64,000 nucleotides of DNA from Alphaproteobacteria bacterium (lineage in GTDB: Bacteria; Pseudomonadota; Alphaproteobacteria; DSM-16000; Inquilinaceae): assembly GCA_028281925.1 (NCBI GenBank), contig JANQIX010000008.1, positions 1 through 64,000 on the forward strand, read 5' to 3'. The translations under genes were made by a program, and so were the position numbers. A model generated the notes under the pieces. The model worked only from the letters and a program-made list of their open reading frames with translations. It did no database searches and was not told the origin of the DNA. Shown in pieces: positions 1-7,938 of the stretch (its first letter is position 1; the number at the start of each line of letters is the position of its first letter).

Positions 1-616
1 GGCCAAGGTTGCTCCATGCCTCTGCCAGATTTGGCGCCAGCTCCGTCGCACGACGCGCCACGGCGAGGGCCTCGGCCAACTGACCACGCGTGCGCAGCAG
101 CCCAGCCAGGTTCAGATGGGCGACCGCCGCGTTCGGGTCGGCTTCGATGGCGTTCCGGTAGGCCGAAACGGCTTCGTCCGCAGCCCCCTGCTCGCGCAGC
201 AGATTGGCCAGATTGCTTTGCGCGACGGCCAGGTTCGGGTCGAGGGCGACGGCACGGCGGTAGGCGGCCAGGGCCTCGTCAGTACGCCCCAGTCCCTTTA
301 GCGAGAGCCCGAGATTGCAATGGGCGTTGGCGTCTCTCGGCGTCAGCTTCAGACAGCGCTCCAGCCAGGAGACGGCCGTCTCGCAATCGCCCAGGGCCTG
401 CTCGATCACGCCCATCATGTGCAAGGCGGCCGGTGACTTGGGGGCTTGCTGCAGCAGCGTCTGGCAGACCGCTTTGGCAGCCTTGTCCTGGCCCTGGCGG
501 TGAAGGGACTGTGCCTGGCGGAACAAGGTCTCCGCACGTTGCCGTCCGGCGACGCGCAGCTTCAGTCGCCGCTCCTGCGGCTTTTGAGGGTCGGCGGGGC
601 TGCGGCCCTGTGCCAC
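1..616 (-). CDS. TPR-repeat protein, 5' part only (gene runs off the left edge)
   Basis: Read on the minus strand this frame stays open to base 1. It encodes tandem 34-residue tetratricopeptide repeats with the usual spacing, for example a helix pair containing NLGLSLKGLGRTDEALAAYR followed by a DPN turn. At least four full repeats and the start of a fifth are visible. TPR arrays are protein-protein interaction scaffolds; whether a catalytic domain (for example sulfotransferase or glycosyltransferase) follows lies outside the window. The start is uncertain. GTG at 616 is used here; TTG at 640 is also in frame, but the GGAGG at 644-648 sits too close to it. It lies 40 bp downstream of the small gene ending at 657 and may be cotranscribed with it. 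Confidence 0.8.
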   Translation of the reverse strand, partial: MAQGRSPADPQKPQERRLKLRVAGRQRAETLFRQAQSLHRQGQDKAAKAVCQTLLQQAPKSPAALHMMGVIEQALGDCETAVSWLERCLKLTPRDANAHCNLGLSLKGLGRTDEALAAYRRAVALDPNLAVAQSNLANLLREQGAADEAVSAYRNAIEADPNAAVAHLNLAGLLRTRGQLAEALAVARRATELAPNLAEAWSNLG

Positions 617-656
617 CGTATTCAGCGCCGGTCGTCGCAACGGCCTCCAGCCGTCG

Positions 657-911
657 TCAATTGGTCTGCTGGGGCCCCAGAGCGCCGCTTCGGATCTGAT
701 AGGGAAGCTTCTCGGCAACTTCCGTGGCCGCCTCTTGGCCGATCGTCCCGACAAGCTCCGCAAAGCCTGTTGCGATGGCCACGGCGGCCAGGGTCTGGGG
801 CGCCACGCCGCGTTCGATAGCCATCCGCCAGGCATCGATGATCAGTTCCACGGCCACCTCCTCCTGTTCGGCGACGGAGAGCGGCGGATGACTTTCGTCG
901 GTCGGAGGCAC
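657..911 (-). CDS. small acidic helical protein, unknown function (84 aa)
   Basis: GTG start at 911 with an AAGAAGGGG Shine-Dalgarno about 9 nt upstream. The product is predicted to be almost entirely helical (AEQEEVAVELIIDAW, then an alanine-rich helix GVAPQTLAAVAIATGFAELV). It has no signal peptide, membrane segment or cysteines. Codon usage has the high third-position GC of its neighbours. It precedes the TPR gene on the same strand, so the two may form an operon. I do not recognise the family, and the function is unknown. Confidence 0.6.
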   Translation of the reverse strand: MPPTDESHPPLSVAEQEEVAVELIIDAWRMAIERGVAPQTLAAVAIATGFAELVGTIGQEAATEVAEKLPYQIRSGALGPQQTN

Positions 912-1142
912 GGTCGAAGCCCCTTCTTCCTAGCTTGCGGGAAGTCTGCCAGAGGACGATAGGCGCCCGCGCTTGGCAGGGAAACCGCCATCGCGATCCG
1001 GCGCCCGAATGGTCGTACACCTTCACTTCGGGCGGTCGGGCAAGGTCATATTCAATTGTTGATGGAACGGACCTTTAAGCCTCGTTAACATCCTCACCCT
1101 AAGATGACATTCAGTTTTGCTTCCAAGATCAGAGGATGGACC

Positions 1143-2864
1143 GTGTCCGACGGAATCGCGAGCGATCCGTGTGTAGACCGGTACGATATCGGGGCACGGA
1201 CAGAGGATGACGACCCTCGTCCCTGCACGGTGGGGGATCTTGTCTCCAGCTATCCGGGGCCCGCGCTTCTGCTCGATGCCAATGGTCATGTGCTTGGCGC
1301 CAGCTACGCCGGCCTGGGGCTGATTCCCGGACTGGAGGATGCGCCATGGTGGCATACCCTGCTGTCGTGGCTGGCGCAGGTCGGCCAGGACGTCCCGGTC
1401 CACCACAGCTCCACCATCTCCACGGTCCGCGGCGACTTGATTGTCGAATGGCAGGCATCTCCTCTCGGCGATGGAACGATCGCGCTGCTGGGCCGCGACG
1501 TGACGATGGAACGCCATCTGCGGGGGGCCCTGATCGACTCGCGACAGCGTTTTCGTGATCTGGTCGAACTGGCGAGCGATTTCGCTTGGGAAACGGACGC
1601 CGAGGGGCGTTTCGTCTACGTCTCTCCTGGGGGCGCGCTGGGCTATGCGGCCAGCGAGCTGACCGGACGGCCGGCGGAAGACCTGCTGGCCATGGATCAG
1701 GAACTGGTGCGACTGCCCTTTACGGCCGACAGGCCGCTGAACGAGGCGGAGGTCTGGCTGTGCCGGGCCGATGGCGAGATTGCCACCGTCGTCGTCTGGG
1801 CTCGGCCGATCCTGTCGGAGGACGATGAACGGCTTGGCGTGCGGGGGCTGTGCCGCGACGTCACGGAGGATCGTCGGCGCGACATGGCGCTGGCCGGCGC
1901 CCGTGCCCGCGAACGTGTGATCGCCCACATTCTCCATGGCATGAGCGACGCCACGGACCCCCTGAAGGGCCTGGAACAGGCGGTGAAGGACACCGCCCAC
2001 GCGATCGGCTCTTCAGGCTGTGCCGTCTATCCGCAGGATCCGGAGTTGGCTAAGCTCAGTCCCTTCGTCCACTGCCTCGACTCGGCCGATCCGGCTGCCA
2101 TGCCTGGCTGCTTCGCAGCGGCCGGCATCGTCGCCAAAGCGCTATCGGATGCAGGGCCGGTGTGGGAGACGGTCGACGGTTGCGCCGTCCTGGCTGTCGC
2201 GACTCTCTACCGCCAGCAGGCGAACGGCGTGCTGATCCTTTGGCGCGCCGAAGACCGCGGGCCGTGGCAGGCCGGTGACGACGTGTTGGCGCGACTGATC
2301 GCCGACCAACTCGGGATGGGCCTTGCCAACGCCGACATGCTGGAGCGCCTGCGCCATCAGGCGGAGCGGGACGGCCTGACCGGCCTGTGCAACAGAGCAG
2401 CGGTGCTTTCCCGGATGCAGGCCGATCTCGGTGATCCGCGACCTGCGGACCGGGCGCTGCTCTACATCGATCTGGACGGTTTCAAGGCCATCAACGATCA
2501 TTTCGGGCACCGGCGCGGGGACTCAATTCTGCTGTCCATGGGGGATCTGCTGCGCTCAGCGGTGGGTCCGGATGATGTCCCAGGTCGGCTGGGCGGGGAT
2601 GAATTCGTGATCTGGCTCAAGGTGGCTGACAGGGACCGCGCCGCGAGCGTTGCCGCGGCGGTTGTGGAGGGCGCGCGCAAGTTGATCCGGGACGGTGAAG
2701 AGACAGCAACACCGTTCGGCGCATCGGTCGGCGTTGCCTGCGTGTCCTCGCCGACCAGCGAAAGGCTGGATGTGCTGATTAGCCGTGCGGATGCGGCGAT
2801 GTACAGGGCGAAGGCGGCCAGCAAGTTGCGGACGGACCGCGGCGCTTGGCACGTCGAGACATAA
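1143..2864 (+). CDS. PAS-PAS-GAF-like-GGDEF diguanylate cyclase
   Basis: Predicted cytoplasmic sensor that makes cyclic di-GMP from GTP. An upstream in-frame ATG at 1104 has no ribosome site, whereas GTG at 1143 follows AGAGGA at the right distance, so the 573-residue version is preferred. Order: PAS-like domain (about 30-130), second PAS (about 140-250, with FRDLVELASDFAWETDAEG), a GAF-like region (about 270-405), then a GGDEF domain with an intact LGGDEF signature at about 484-488. The product-inhibition I-site, normally RxxD ending five residues before GGDEF, reads GPDD, so the arginine is missing. No EAL domain and no membrane helix are seen. The DUF2336 gene begins 14 bp downstream, suggesting cotranscription. 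Confidence 0.88.
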   Translation: MSDGIASDPCVDRYDIGARTEDDDPRPCTVGDLVSSYPGPALLLDANGHVLGASYAGLGLIPGLEDAPWWHTLLSWLAQVGQDVPVHHSSTISTVRGDLIVEWQASPLGDGTIALLGRDVTMERHLRGALIDSRQRFRDLVELASDFAWETDAEGRFVYVSPGGALGYAASELTGRPAEDLLAMDQELVRLPFTADRPLNEAEVWLCRADGEIATVVVWARPILSEDDERLGVRGLCRDVTEDRRRDMALAGARARERVIAHILHGMSDATDPLKGLEQAVKDTAHAIGSSGCAVYPQDPELAKLSPFVHCLDSADPAAMPGCFAAAGIVAKALSDAGPVWETVDGCAVLAVATLYRQQANGVLILWRAEDRGPWQAGDDVLARLIADQLGMGLANADMLERLRHQAERDGLTGLCNRAAVLSRMQADLGDPRPADRALLYIDLDGFKAINDHFGHRRGDSILLSMGDLLRSAVGPDDVPGRLGGDEFVIWLKVADRDRAASVAAAVVEGARKLIRDGEETATPFGASVGVACVSSPTSERLDVLISRADAAMYRAKAASKLRTDRGAWHVET

Positions 2865-2878
2865 GAGGCTTAGGACCA

Positions 2879-4147
2879 ATGCAGGCAGCGGCAACCCAGA
2901 AAGGGGGCCTGGACTACCAGACGGCCAAACGCGTTGCGCGGTACGGCAAGACCGAAGAGCGTTGCGCCCTGGCGGCGCGTGACGATACGCCTCCTGAGAT
3001 CCTGTTCTTTCTTGCGGCCGATGCCGCGGAGATGGTTCGGCGCGAACTGGCAAACAACGGACGGACGCCAGGCAAGGTGGACCTGCTGCTGGCCGGCGAT
3101 CGCGATCTGGAGGTGCGCAGCAGCCTCGCCCGCAAGGCCGTGGAACGGGTGCCGGGCAACACCGCCGCCAATCCCGGGCAGCTTGAGAAGCTGACGCTGG
3201 AGGTTCTGTCGGCGTTGAGCCGGGATGGGGCGACGGATGTGCGGCGGATCCTCTCCGATGCGCTGAACGACCTGAAGCATGCACCGAAGTCCGTGATCAA
3301 GACGCTGGCCTGGGATAAGGAGATCGAGGTTGCCGGCCCTGTGCTGGAACGGTCACCGGTTCTGGAAGACGGCGAACTTGTCGAGATCGTACAAGGCTCA
3401 AAGGCCAAGGGCGCGGCCGGCGCCGTCGCCGGCCGCCGCATGGTGTCGGAAATGGTGGCCGATGCCGTGGTTCGGACTGACGATGCGGCGGCGATCGCAA
3501 CTCTGCTGGCCAATGACAGCGCCCAGATCCGCGAAGAGACGTTGGACCGCATCCTTGACCAGGCTCCAGCGCAGGAAAGCTGGCACCGGCCGCTGGTCAG
3601 CCGGCCGTCCCTGCCGGGTGGCGCTGCACGGCGGCTGGCGCGCTTCGTTGCGCTTTCGCTGGTGGAGATACTGCAGTCCCGCCCCGATCTGGATCCGGAG
3701 GCCGCCCATGATGTGGCGGGGCTGTTGCGCCACCGGCTTGAGAACCGGAACGACGGCGGGGCCGCAGAGCCGGCGCCGGCCGCCCGGGCCCAGGCCGTGA
3801 ATGAAGAACGGGACAAAGCGCGGCGGCTGGTGAAGGACGGTCAGGTCACCGAATACATGATCGACGAGGCCATCTTCGACGGGCGGCGGGATTTCGTGGA
3901 AGCCTGCCTGGCGGCCATGGCCAAGGTGGACGATCAGGTTGTCGCCCATATTCTGCAGTCGCGCGCCGCGCGGGGCGTCGTGGCCCTGGCCTGGAAGGCC
4001 CAGGTGAGCATGCGCCTGGCCATGAAGATCCAGCTGCAGCTGGCCCGCATCCCCCCGAAATCGGTGATTCACCCGGCCAGCGGCGACAAGTTCCCCATGA
4101 CGCGCGAAGAAATGATCTGGCAGCTGGAGTTCTTCGGCGCGGCGTAG
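2879..4147 (+). CDS. DUF2336 domain protein
   Basis: 422 residues from ATG 2879, which follows AGAGG. A TTG at 2846 would overlap the upstream gene and is less likely. The protein is built from short helical HEAT-like units (DDTPPEILFFLAADAAEMVRR, DRDLEVRSSLARKAVE, DGATDVRRILSDALN) and a conserved C-terminal region ending ...KFPMTREEMIWQLEFFGAA. This matches DUF2336, a family I know mainly from Alphaproteobacteria and of unknown biochemical role. Placement directly behind a diguanylate cyclase suggests a role in the same signalling circuit, but that is inference. No membrane segments or enzyme motifs are visible. Confidence 0.85.
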   Translation: MQAAATQKGGLDYQTAKRVARYGKTEERCALAARDDTPPEILFFLAADAAEMVRRELANNGRTPGKVDLLLAGDRDLEVRSSLARKAVERVPGNTAANPGQLEKLTLEVLSALSRDGATDVRRILSDALNDLKHAPKSVIKTLAWDKEIEVAGPVLERSPVLEDGELVEIVQGSKAKGAAGAVAGRRMVSEMVADAVVRTDDAAAIATLLANDSAQIREETLDRILDQAPAQESWHRPLVSRPSLPGGAARRLARFVALSLVEILQSRPDLDPEAAHDVAGLLRHRLENRNDGGAAEPAPAARAQAVNEERDKARRLVKDGQVTEYMIDEAIFDGRRDFVEACLAAMAKVDDQVVAHILQSRAARGVVALAWKAQVSMRLAMKIQLQLARIPPKSVIHPASGDKFPMTREEMIWQLEFFGAA

Positions 4148-4182
4148 ATTTGCCGTTCGACCTGAACCTAAAGCTCGTCTCC

Positions 4183-5118
4183 CTACTCCAACCCCGCCGC
4201 CTGCCAGTAGCCCGGCCGGCCGATCGTTTCGGCCAAGTAGTCGACGAAGGCACGGACCTTTGGCGACAGGTGGCGGCTGGCGGGATAGACGGCGTAGACC
4301 TCGCTCTCATGCATGTTGAAGCGCTGCAGCAACGGCACAAGCCGCCCGTCGGCCAGCGCGCCCATGAACTGATAGGCCGCCAGCCGGATAATGCCGATGC
4401 CAGCGAGTGCGGACTGGACCAGAACGGCGATGCTGTTGCTGCGCACCGTGCCCTTGATCGGTACGGAGACGCGCACCTCGTCCACCATGAAGGTCCAGTC
4501 GAGCTGGTACCCGGGCTCGGCATAGAGCAGGCAGTTATGGCGCAAGAGATCCGTCGGCGTCTCCGGGCATCCGGCGCGGGCGATATAATCCGGGCTGGCA
4601 CAGACGACACGGCGGTTTGGGGCAAGGCGCCGGACGACCAGGCTGCTATCGGCCAATTCGCCGATGCGCACGGCCACGTCGATCCCCTCTTGCACCAAGT
4701 CGACGAAACGGTCGGTGATGATGATTTCCAGAGAGATGTCCGGGTACCGCGCCGCGAATTCCGGCAGAACCGGCGCCACATGTTCCTGGCCGAACGCGAT
4801 CGGCATGGTGACGCGAAGATTGCCGCGTGGCGTCGTGCTGAGATTGGAGACCGCGGTCTCCGCCTCCTCCAGCGCAGCCAACACATGGCGGGCGCGGAAA
4901 CGGAAGGCCTCGCCCACCTCGGTCAGGCTGAGCTTGCGTGTCGTGCGGTGCACCAGGCGGGCACCCAGATGGTCTTCAAGCTGCGCGATCTGCTTGCTGA
5001 CGGCCGAGGGCGTCAGCCCCAAGACCTGCGCGGCGGCGGAGAAGCTGCCGCTGTCCGCAACCTGGGCAAAGACGGTCAGCGCCGAGAATCGATCCATGAT
5101 TCGATCTGTGAATTTCAT
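4183..5118 (-). CDS. LysR-family transcriptional regulator (CrgA-like)
   Basis: 311 residues, a normal LysR length. The N-terminal winged helix-turn-helix is clear (FAQVADSGSFSAAAQVLGLT, then SAVSKQIAQLEDHLGARL, and RTTRKLSLTEVG). A type 2 periplasmic-binding-protein-like effector domain follows (RGNLRVTMPIAFGQEHVAPVL). The second methionine, ATG at 5097 (MDRFSALTVF), aligns better with family N-termini and may be the true start. It converges on the DUF2336 gene with a 35-bp gap. Its likely targets are itself or the genes to its right, across the 5119-5226 interval; the effector is unknown. Confidence 0.9.
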   Translation of the reverse strand: MKFTDRIMDRFSALTVFAQVADSGSFSAAAQVLGLTPSAVSKQIAQLEDHLGARLVHRTTRKLSLTEVGEAFRFRARHVLAALEEAETAVSNLSTTPRGNLRVTMPIAFGQEHVAPVLPEFAARYPDISLEIIITDRFVDLVQEGIDVAVRIGELADSSLVVRRLAPNRRVVCASPDYIARAGCPETPTDLLRHNCLLYAEPGYQLDWTFMVDEVRVSVPIKGTVRSNSIAVLVQSALAGIGIIRLAAYQFMGALADGRLVPLLQRFNMHESEVYAVYPASRHLSPKVRAFVDYLAETIGRPGYWQAAGLE

Positions 5119-5226
5119 TCATGAGACATGTGCAATCATACAGGATTATCGCTTTCTCCGGAACAGATATGCTCTTTGCCAAGGCGGCCGATGAGCCGCC
5201 GATGCGAAGCGGATGAGGTCGGAGCA

Positions 5227-5433
5227 ATGCAAGGCATGGATCATTTGCCCGGCGGTCTGCCGGGTCCGTCAGAGCGGTATGCCTATGTCGAGAAAGGCCG
5301 GCTGTTGCAGGCCCAGGCTGTGCGGCAGACTGCGGCCACCTGTGCGCGGATGGTTGCAGCCGGTCTCGTTTGGGTGGTGCGGACGGCTGTCGACCGTCCC
5401 CAGCGCCGGATCTCGGCCCGCCCAGTTGCTTGA
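5227..5433 (+). CDS. possible small protein (68 aa), unknown
   Basis: Short frame starting at ATG 5227 behind GAGGTCGGAG and ending TGA at 5433. Third-codon-position GC is high throughout, and the sequence looks like protein: a short loop (PGGLPGPSERYAYVEKG), then a helix (RLLQAQAVRQTAATCARMVAAG) and a basic tail. Its E-x-G-R-x-L-Q-A-x-A pattern resembles small DUF proteins I have seen in Alphaproteobacteria. Function unknown. It lies between the divergent LysR gene and the FzlA-like gene. A second ATG at 5236 is possible. Confidence 0.45.
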   Translation: MQGMDHLPGGLPGPSERYAYVEKGRLLQAQAVRQTAATCARMVAAGLVWVVRTAVDRPQRRISARPVA

Positions 5434-5521
5434 GAACGGTGGCGGCGAAGGGCCGTCGCCTCTGCTGCAGATGTGAAACCGCGTTTGGCGCCAGCCCGGC
5501 TTGGGCTACAGTGCCGGCGTC

Positions 5522-6190
5522 ATGCGGCAAGTGTTTCACTTCTGGCTTTCGGCGGCCTCACGCCTGATCCGTCTGGCCCTTGCGGAAAAGCGGCTGGAAT
5601 TCGAGCTCGTCGTCGAGAAGGTCTGGGAACGGCGCAGCGAGTTCCTGTCGATCAACCCGGCCGGCGAGGTGCCTGTGCTGGTGGAGCCGGACGGAACCAC
5701 GCTGATCGGCGCATCGGTCATCGTGGAATTCCTTGAGGAGGTGTATCCGGAGCGCGCCCTTTTGGGCGACGGGCCGCTGGAACGCGCCGAAACGAGACGG
5801 CTGGTCGCCTGGTTCGACCGAAAGTTCGACCGCGAGGTGACGGAGAATCTGGTCGGCGAGAAGGTGATGAAGCGCTTCCTGCGCATCGGCCAGCCGAGTT
5901 CCGAGGCGATCCGCGCCGGACTGGCGAACATCCACTATCACCTCGACTACATCGCCTATCTGGCCGAACAGCGGAACTGGCTGGCGGGCGACGAATTGGG
6001 CCTGGCCGACATCGCAGCCGCCGCGCATCTATCGGTGGTCGACTATCTGGGCGACGTGCCGTGGGACGACCATCCGGAAGCGCGCAACTGGTATGCGCGG
6101 ATCAAGTCGCGGCCAGCGTTCCGCCCGCTGTTGGACGATCTGCTGCCCGGCCTGCCGCCGCCGGCCCATTACGCCGATCTCGATTTCTGA
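5522..6190 (+). CDS. fzlA: glutathione-S-transferase-fold protein, probable cell-division protein FzlA
   Basis: 222 residues from ATG 5522 (a TTG at 5501 is in frame but less likely). The N-terminal thioredoxin-like GST half contains SRLIRLALAEKRLEFELV and NPAGEVPVLVEPDG, followed by a helical C-terminal half. The last residues, PPAHYADLDF, match my recollection of the conserved C-terminal tail of FzlA. FzlA is an FtsZ-binding GST-fold protein that sets FtsZ filament curvature and constriction rate in Caulobacter. It would act at the cytoplasmic division ring rather than conjugate glutathione. If the family call is wrong, it is a generic GST. It converges on the SDR gene with a 33-bp gap. Confidence 0.65.
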   Translation: MRQVFHFWLSAASRLIRLALAEKRLEFELVVEKVWERRSEFLSINPAGEVPVLVEPDGTTLIGASVIVEFLEEVYPERALLGDGPLERAETRRLVAWFDRKFDREVTENLVGEKVMKRFLRIGQPSSEAIRAGLANIHYHLDYIAYLAEQRNWLAGDELGLADIAAAAHLSVVDYLGDVPWDDHPEARNWYARIKSRPAFRPLLDDLLPGLPPPAHYADLDF

Positions 6191-6223
6191 TCTTCCTGAC
6201 CGCTGTGCAGGCTTGCGGCCGGA

Positions 6224-6928
6224 TCAGACGGACCGGGTCAGCCCGCCGTCGATGCGGATGTTCTGCCCGGTGAGGTAGGCCGCCTGCTCAGACGCAAGAT
6301 AGGCGATCAGCGAACTGACCTCGGCCATGGTGCCGTACCGGCCGGCAGGAATGCGGGCGCGGCGGTCTTCCGTTTCCGGCAAGCTGTCGATGAAGCCGGG
6401 AAGGATGTTGTTCATCCGGACATTGTCGGCAGCGTATCTGTCGGCAAACAGTTTGGTGAAGCTGGCCAACGCAGCACGGAACACGCCGGATGTCGGGAAC
6501 AGCGGGTCCGGTTCGAACGCGGCGAAGGTCGAGATATTCACGATGCTGCCGCCGCCATTGGCCGCCATGATCGGTGCCACCAACCGGACCGGCCGCACGA
6601 CGTTCAGAAGATAGACCTCCATTCCCAGGTGCCAGTCCTCGTCGCTGATGTCCAGCACAGGCCCTTTGGGCCCGTGCCCGGCGGAGTTGACCAGCACGTC
6701 GACACGGCCCCATTGGTCCATCGCCAAGTCGACAAGCCTCTGGATGTCGGCGGCCGACCGGTTTGATCCGGTCACGCCGGCGCCGCCCAGTTCAGCGGCA
6801 AGCGCCTCGCCCTTGCCCGACGAGGAAAGGATGGCGATCTCGCACCCGTCTGCCGCGAGCCGGCGTGCCGCGTCGGCGCCCATGCCGCTTCCGCCTGCCG
6901 TGATGAGCGCCACTTTCTTGGAAGCCAT
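6224..6928 (-). CDS. SDR-family protein lacking the canonical YxxxK pair
   Basis: 234 residues from ATG 6928, which follows a strong GGAGAGGG. The Rossmann start reads ALITAGGSGMG. NSAG and a C-terminal NIRIDGGLTRSV are typical of short-chain dehydrogenases/reductases. At the position where the catalytic Tyr-x-x-x-Lys is expected, the sequence is SGVFRAALASF. The Tyr is replaced by Ser and the Lys by Arg. I recall other proteobacterial SDRs with the same FPTSGVFRA block, so this is probably a subfamily trait rather than damage. Activity may be altered or lost. It is divergent from the LysR gene at 7049, its probable regulator. Confidence 0.85.
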   Translation of the reverse strand: MASKKVALITAGGSGMGADAARRLAADGCEIAILSSSGKGEALAAELGGAGVTGSNRSAADIQRLVDLAMDQWGRVDVLVNSAGHGPKGPVLDISDEDWHLGMEVYLLNVVRPVRLVAPIMAANGGGSIVNISTFAAFEPDPLFPTSGVFRAALASFTKLFADRYAADNVRMNNILPGFIDSLPETEDRRARIPAGRYGTMAEVSSLIAYLASEQAAYLTGQNIRIDGGLTRSV

Positions 6929-7010
6929 CGTACCCTCTCCAACACCTCTCGCAGCCATTAGGATGCTCTGGCTGCAGACACTTGACCAATCATGTTTCGT
7001 CGCTTCAGGG

Positions 7011-7024
7011 TGTAGAAAATCTAC
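7011..7024. promoter_or_regulatory. candidate LysR-type operator between divergent SDR and LysR genes
   Basis: The 120-bp interval between the SDR start (6928) and the LysR start (7049) contains the perfect inverted repeat GTAGA-AAA-TCTAC at 7012-7024. It also fits a T-N11-A LysR box (T7011, A7023). It sits about 25 bp upstream of the LysR start, a usual place for autoregulation. Binding is inferred, not shown. Confidence 0.4.
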
Positions 7025-7048
7025 TGCCTGGGAGCGGAGTGCTGGTGA

Positions 7049-7933
7049 TTGCGTACGCCGAACCTCAATGCACTGCGCATGTTCGACGCCGCTGCCCGGC
7101 ACCTGAACTTCCGGCTTGCCGCCGATGAGCTGAACCTGACGCAGGGCGCCGTCGCGCAGCAGATCCGGCGGCTGGAGACCGAGCTCGGGCTGCAACTGTT
7201 CCACCGAAGACCGCGCGGTTTAGCGCTTACCGAGATCGGCCGACGCTATCACGGCCCTGTTCGACGGGCGCTCTCGATCATTGATGACGCGACCAAGGAC
7301 ATCCGTCCACGGACCGGACGCGTCACGATCAGCGTAACGCCGTCCTTTGCTGCGAAATGGCTGGTGCCGCGGCTCGCCCGCTTTGCCAAAGCCCATCCCG
7401 ACATCGATCTTCAGACCGTCGCCAGCGAAGGGTTGGCCGATTTCCGGTCCGATGGCATCGACATTGCCATAAGGCAGGGTGCTCCGCCCTTTGACGGCGA
7501 CCACCATGTCGAACTGCTGGCGCCACTGGATCTGTGTGCCGTGAGCAGCCCGACCTTCGCGGCGCTAGCTCGGCCGATCCGCCGGATCGAGGACTTCGCA
7601 GCGCAGCCGCTCCTTCAGGACGCTCACCGGCTCTGGGACAGACTGCTCGACGAGGCCGGGGTCACAGCCAAGCCACGCATGATGCAGTTCAACCAGACGG
7701 CATTGGCGATGGACGCCGCCGTAAACGGTCAGGGTGTCGCCCTTGTACCTAGGATCCTGTTGGACGCCGAAATCGCTAGAGACGACCTTATCGAGCTTTG
7801 GCGAGACAACGGGCCAAGTCATGGCGGCTACTACATCGTCTTTCCAAAAGGGCGCGACAGCGATCCTGCAGGGCGCGCTGTCATCGAATGGATGCGCCAC
7901 GAGATCGGCCGCACCGGGCCGGCGTCGCCTTAA
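7049..7933 (+). CDS. LysR-family regulator, GcvA-like
   Basis: 294 residues starting at TTG 7049. The TTG is preferred because the resulting N-terminus (RTPNLNALRMFDAAARHLNF) matches the GcvA-type pattern. The helix-turn-helix is RLAADELNLTQGAVAQQIRR, followed by RRPRGLALTEIG. The effector domain contains RVTISVTPSFAAKWLVPRL and SDGIDIAIRQG, both typical of the GcvA/AmpR branch. It is transcribed away from the SDR gene, which it probably controls. Its stop is 5 bp from the stop of the convergent hydrolase gene. Confidence 0.9.
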   Translation: MRTPNLNALRMFDAAARHLNFRLAADELNLTQGAVAQQIRRLETELGLQLFHRRPRGLALTEIGRRYHGPVRRALSIIDDATKDIRPRTGRVTISVTPSFAAKWLVPRLARFAKAHPDIDLQTVASEGLADFRSDGIDIAIRQGAPPFDGDHHVELLAPLDLCAVSSPTFAALARPIRRIEDFAAQPLLQDAHRLWDRLLDEAGVTAKPRMMQFNQTALAMDAAVNGQGVALVPRILLDAEIARDDLIELWRDNGPSHGGYYIVFPKGRDSDPAGRAVIEWMRHEIGRTGPASP

Positions 7934-7938
7934 CGCGC

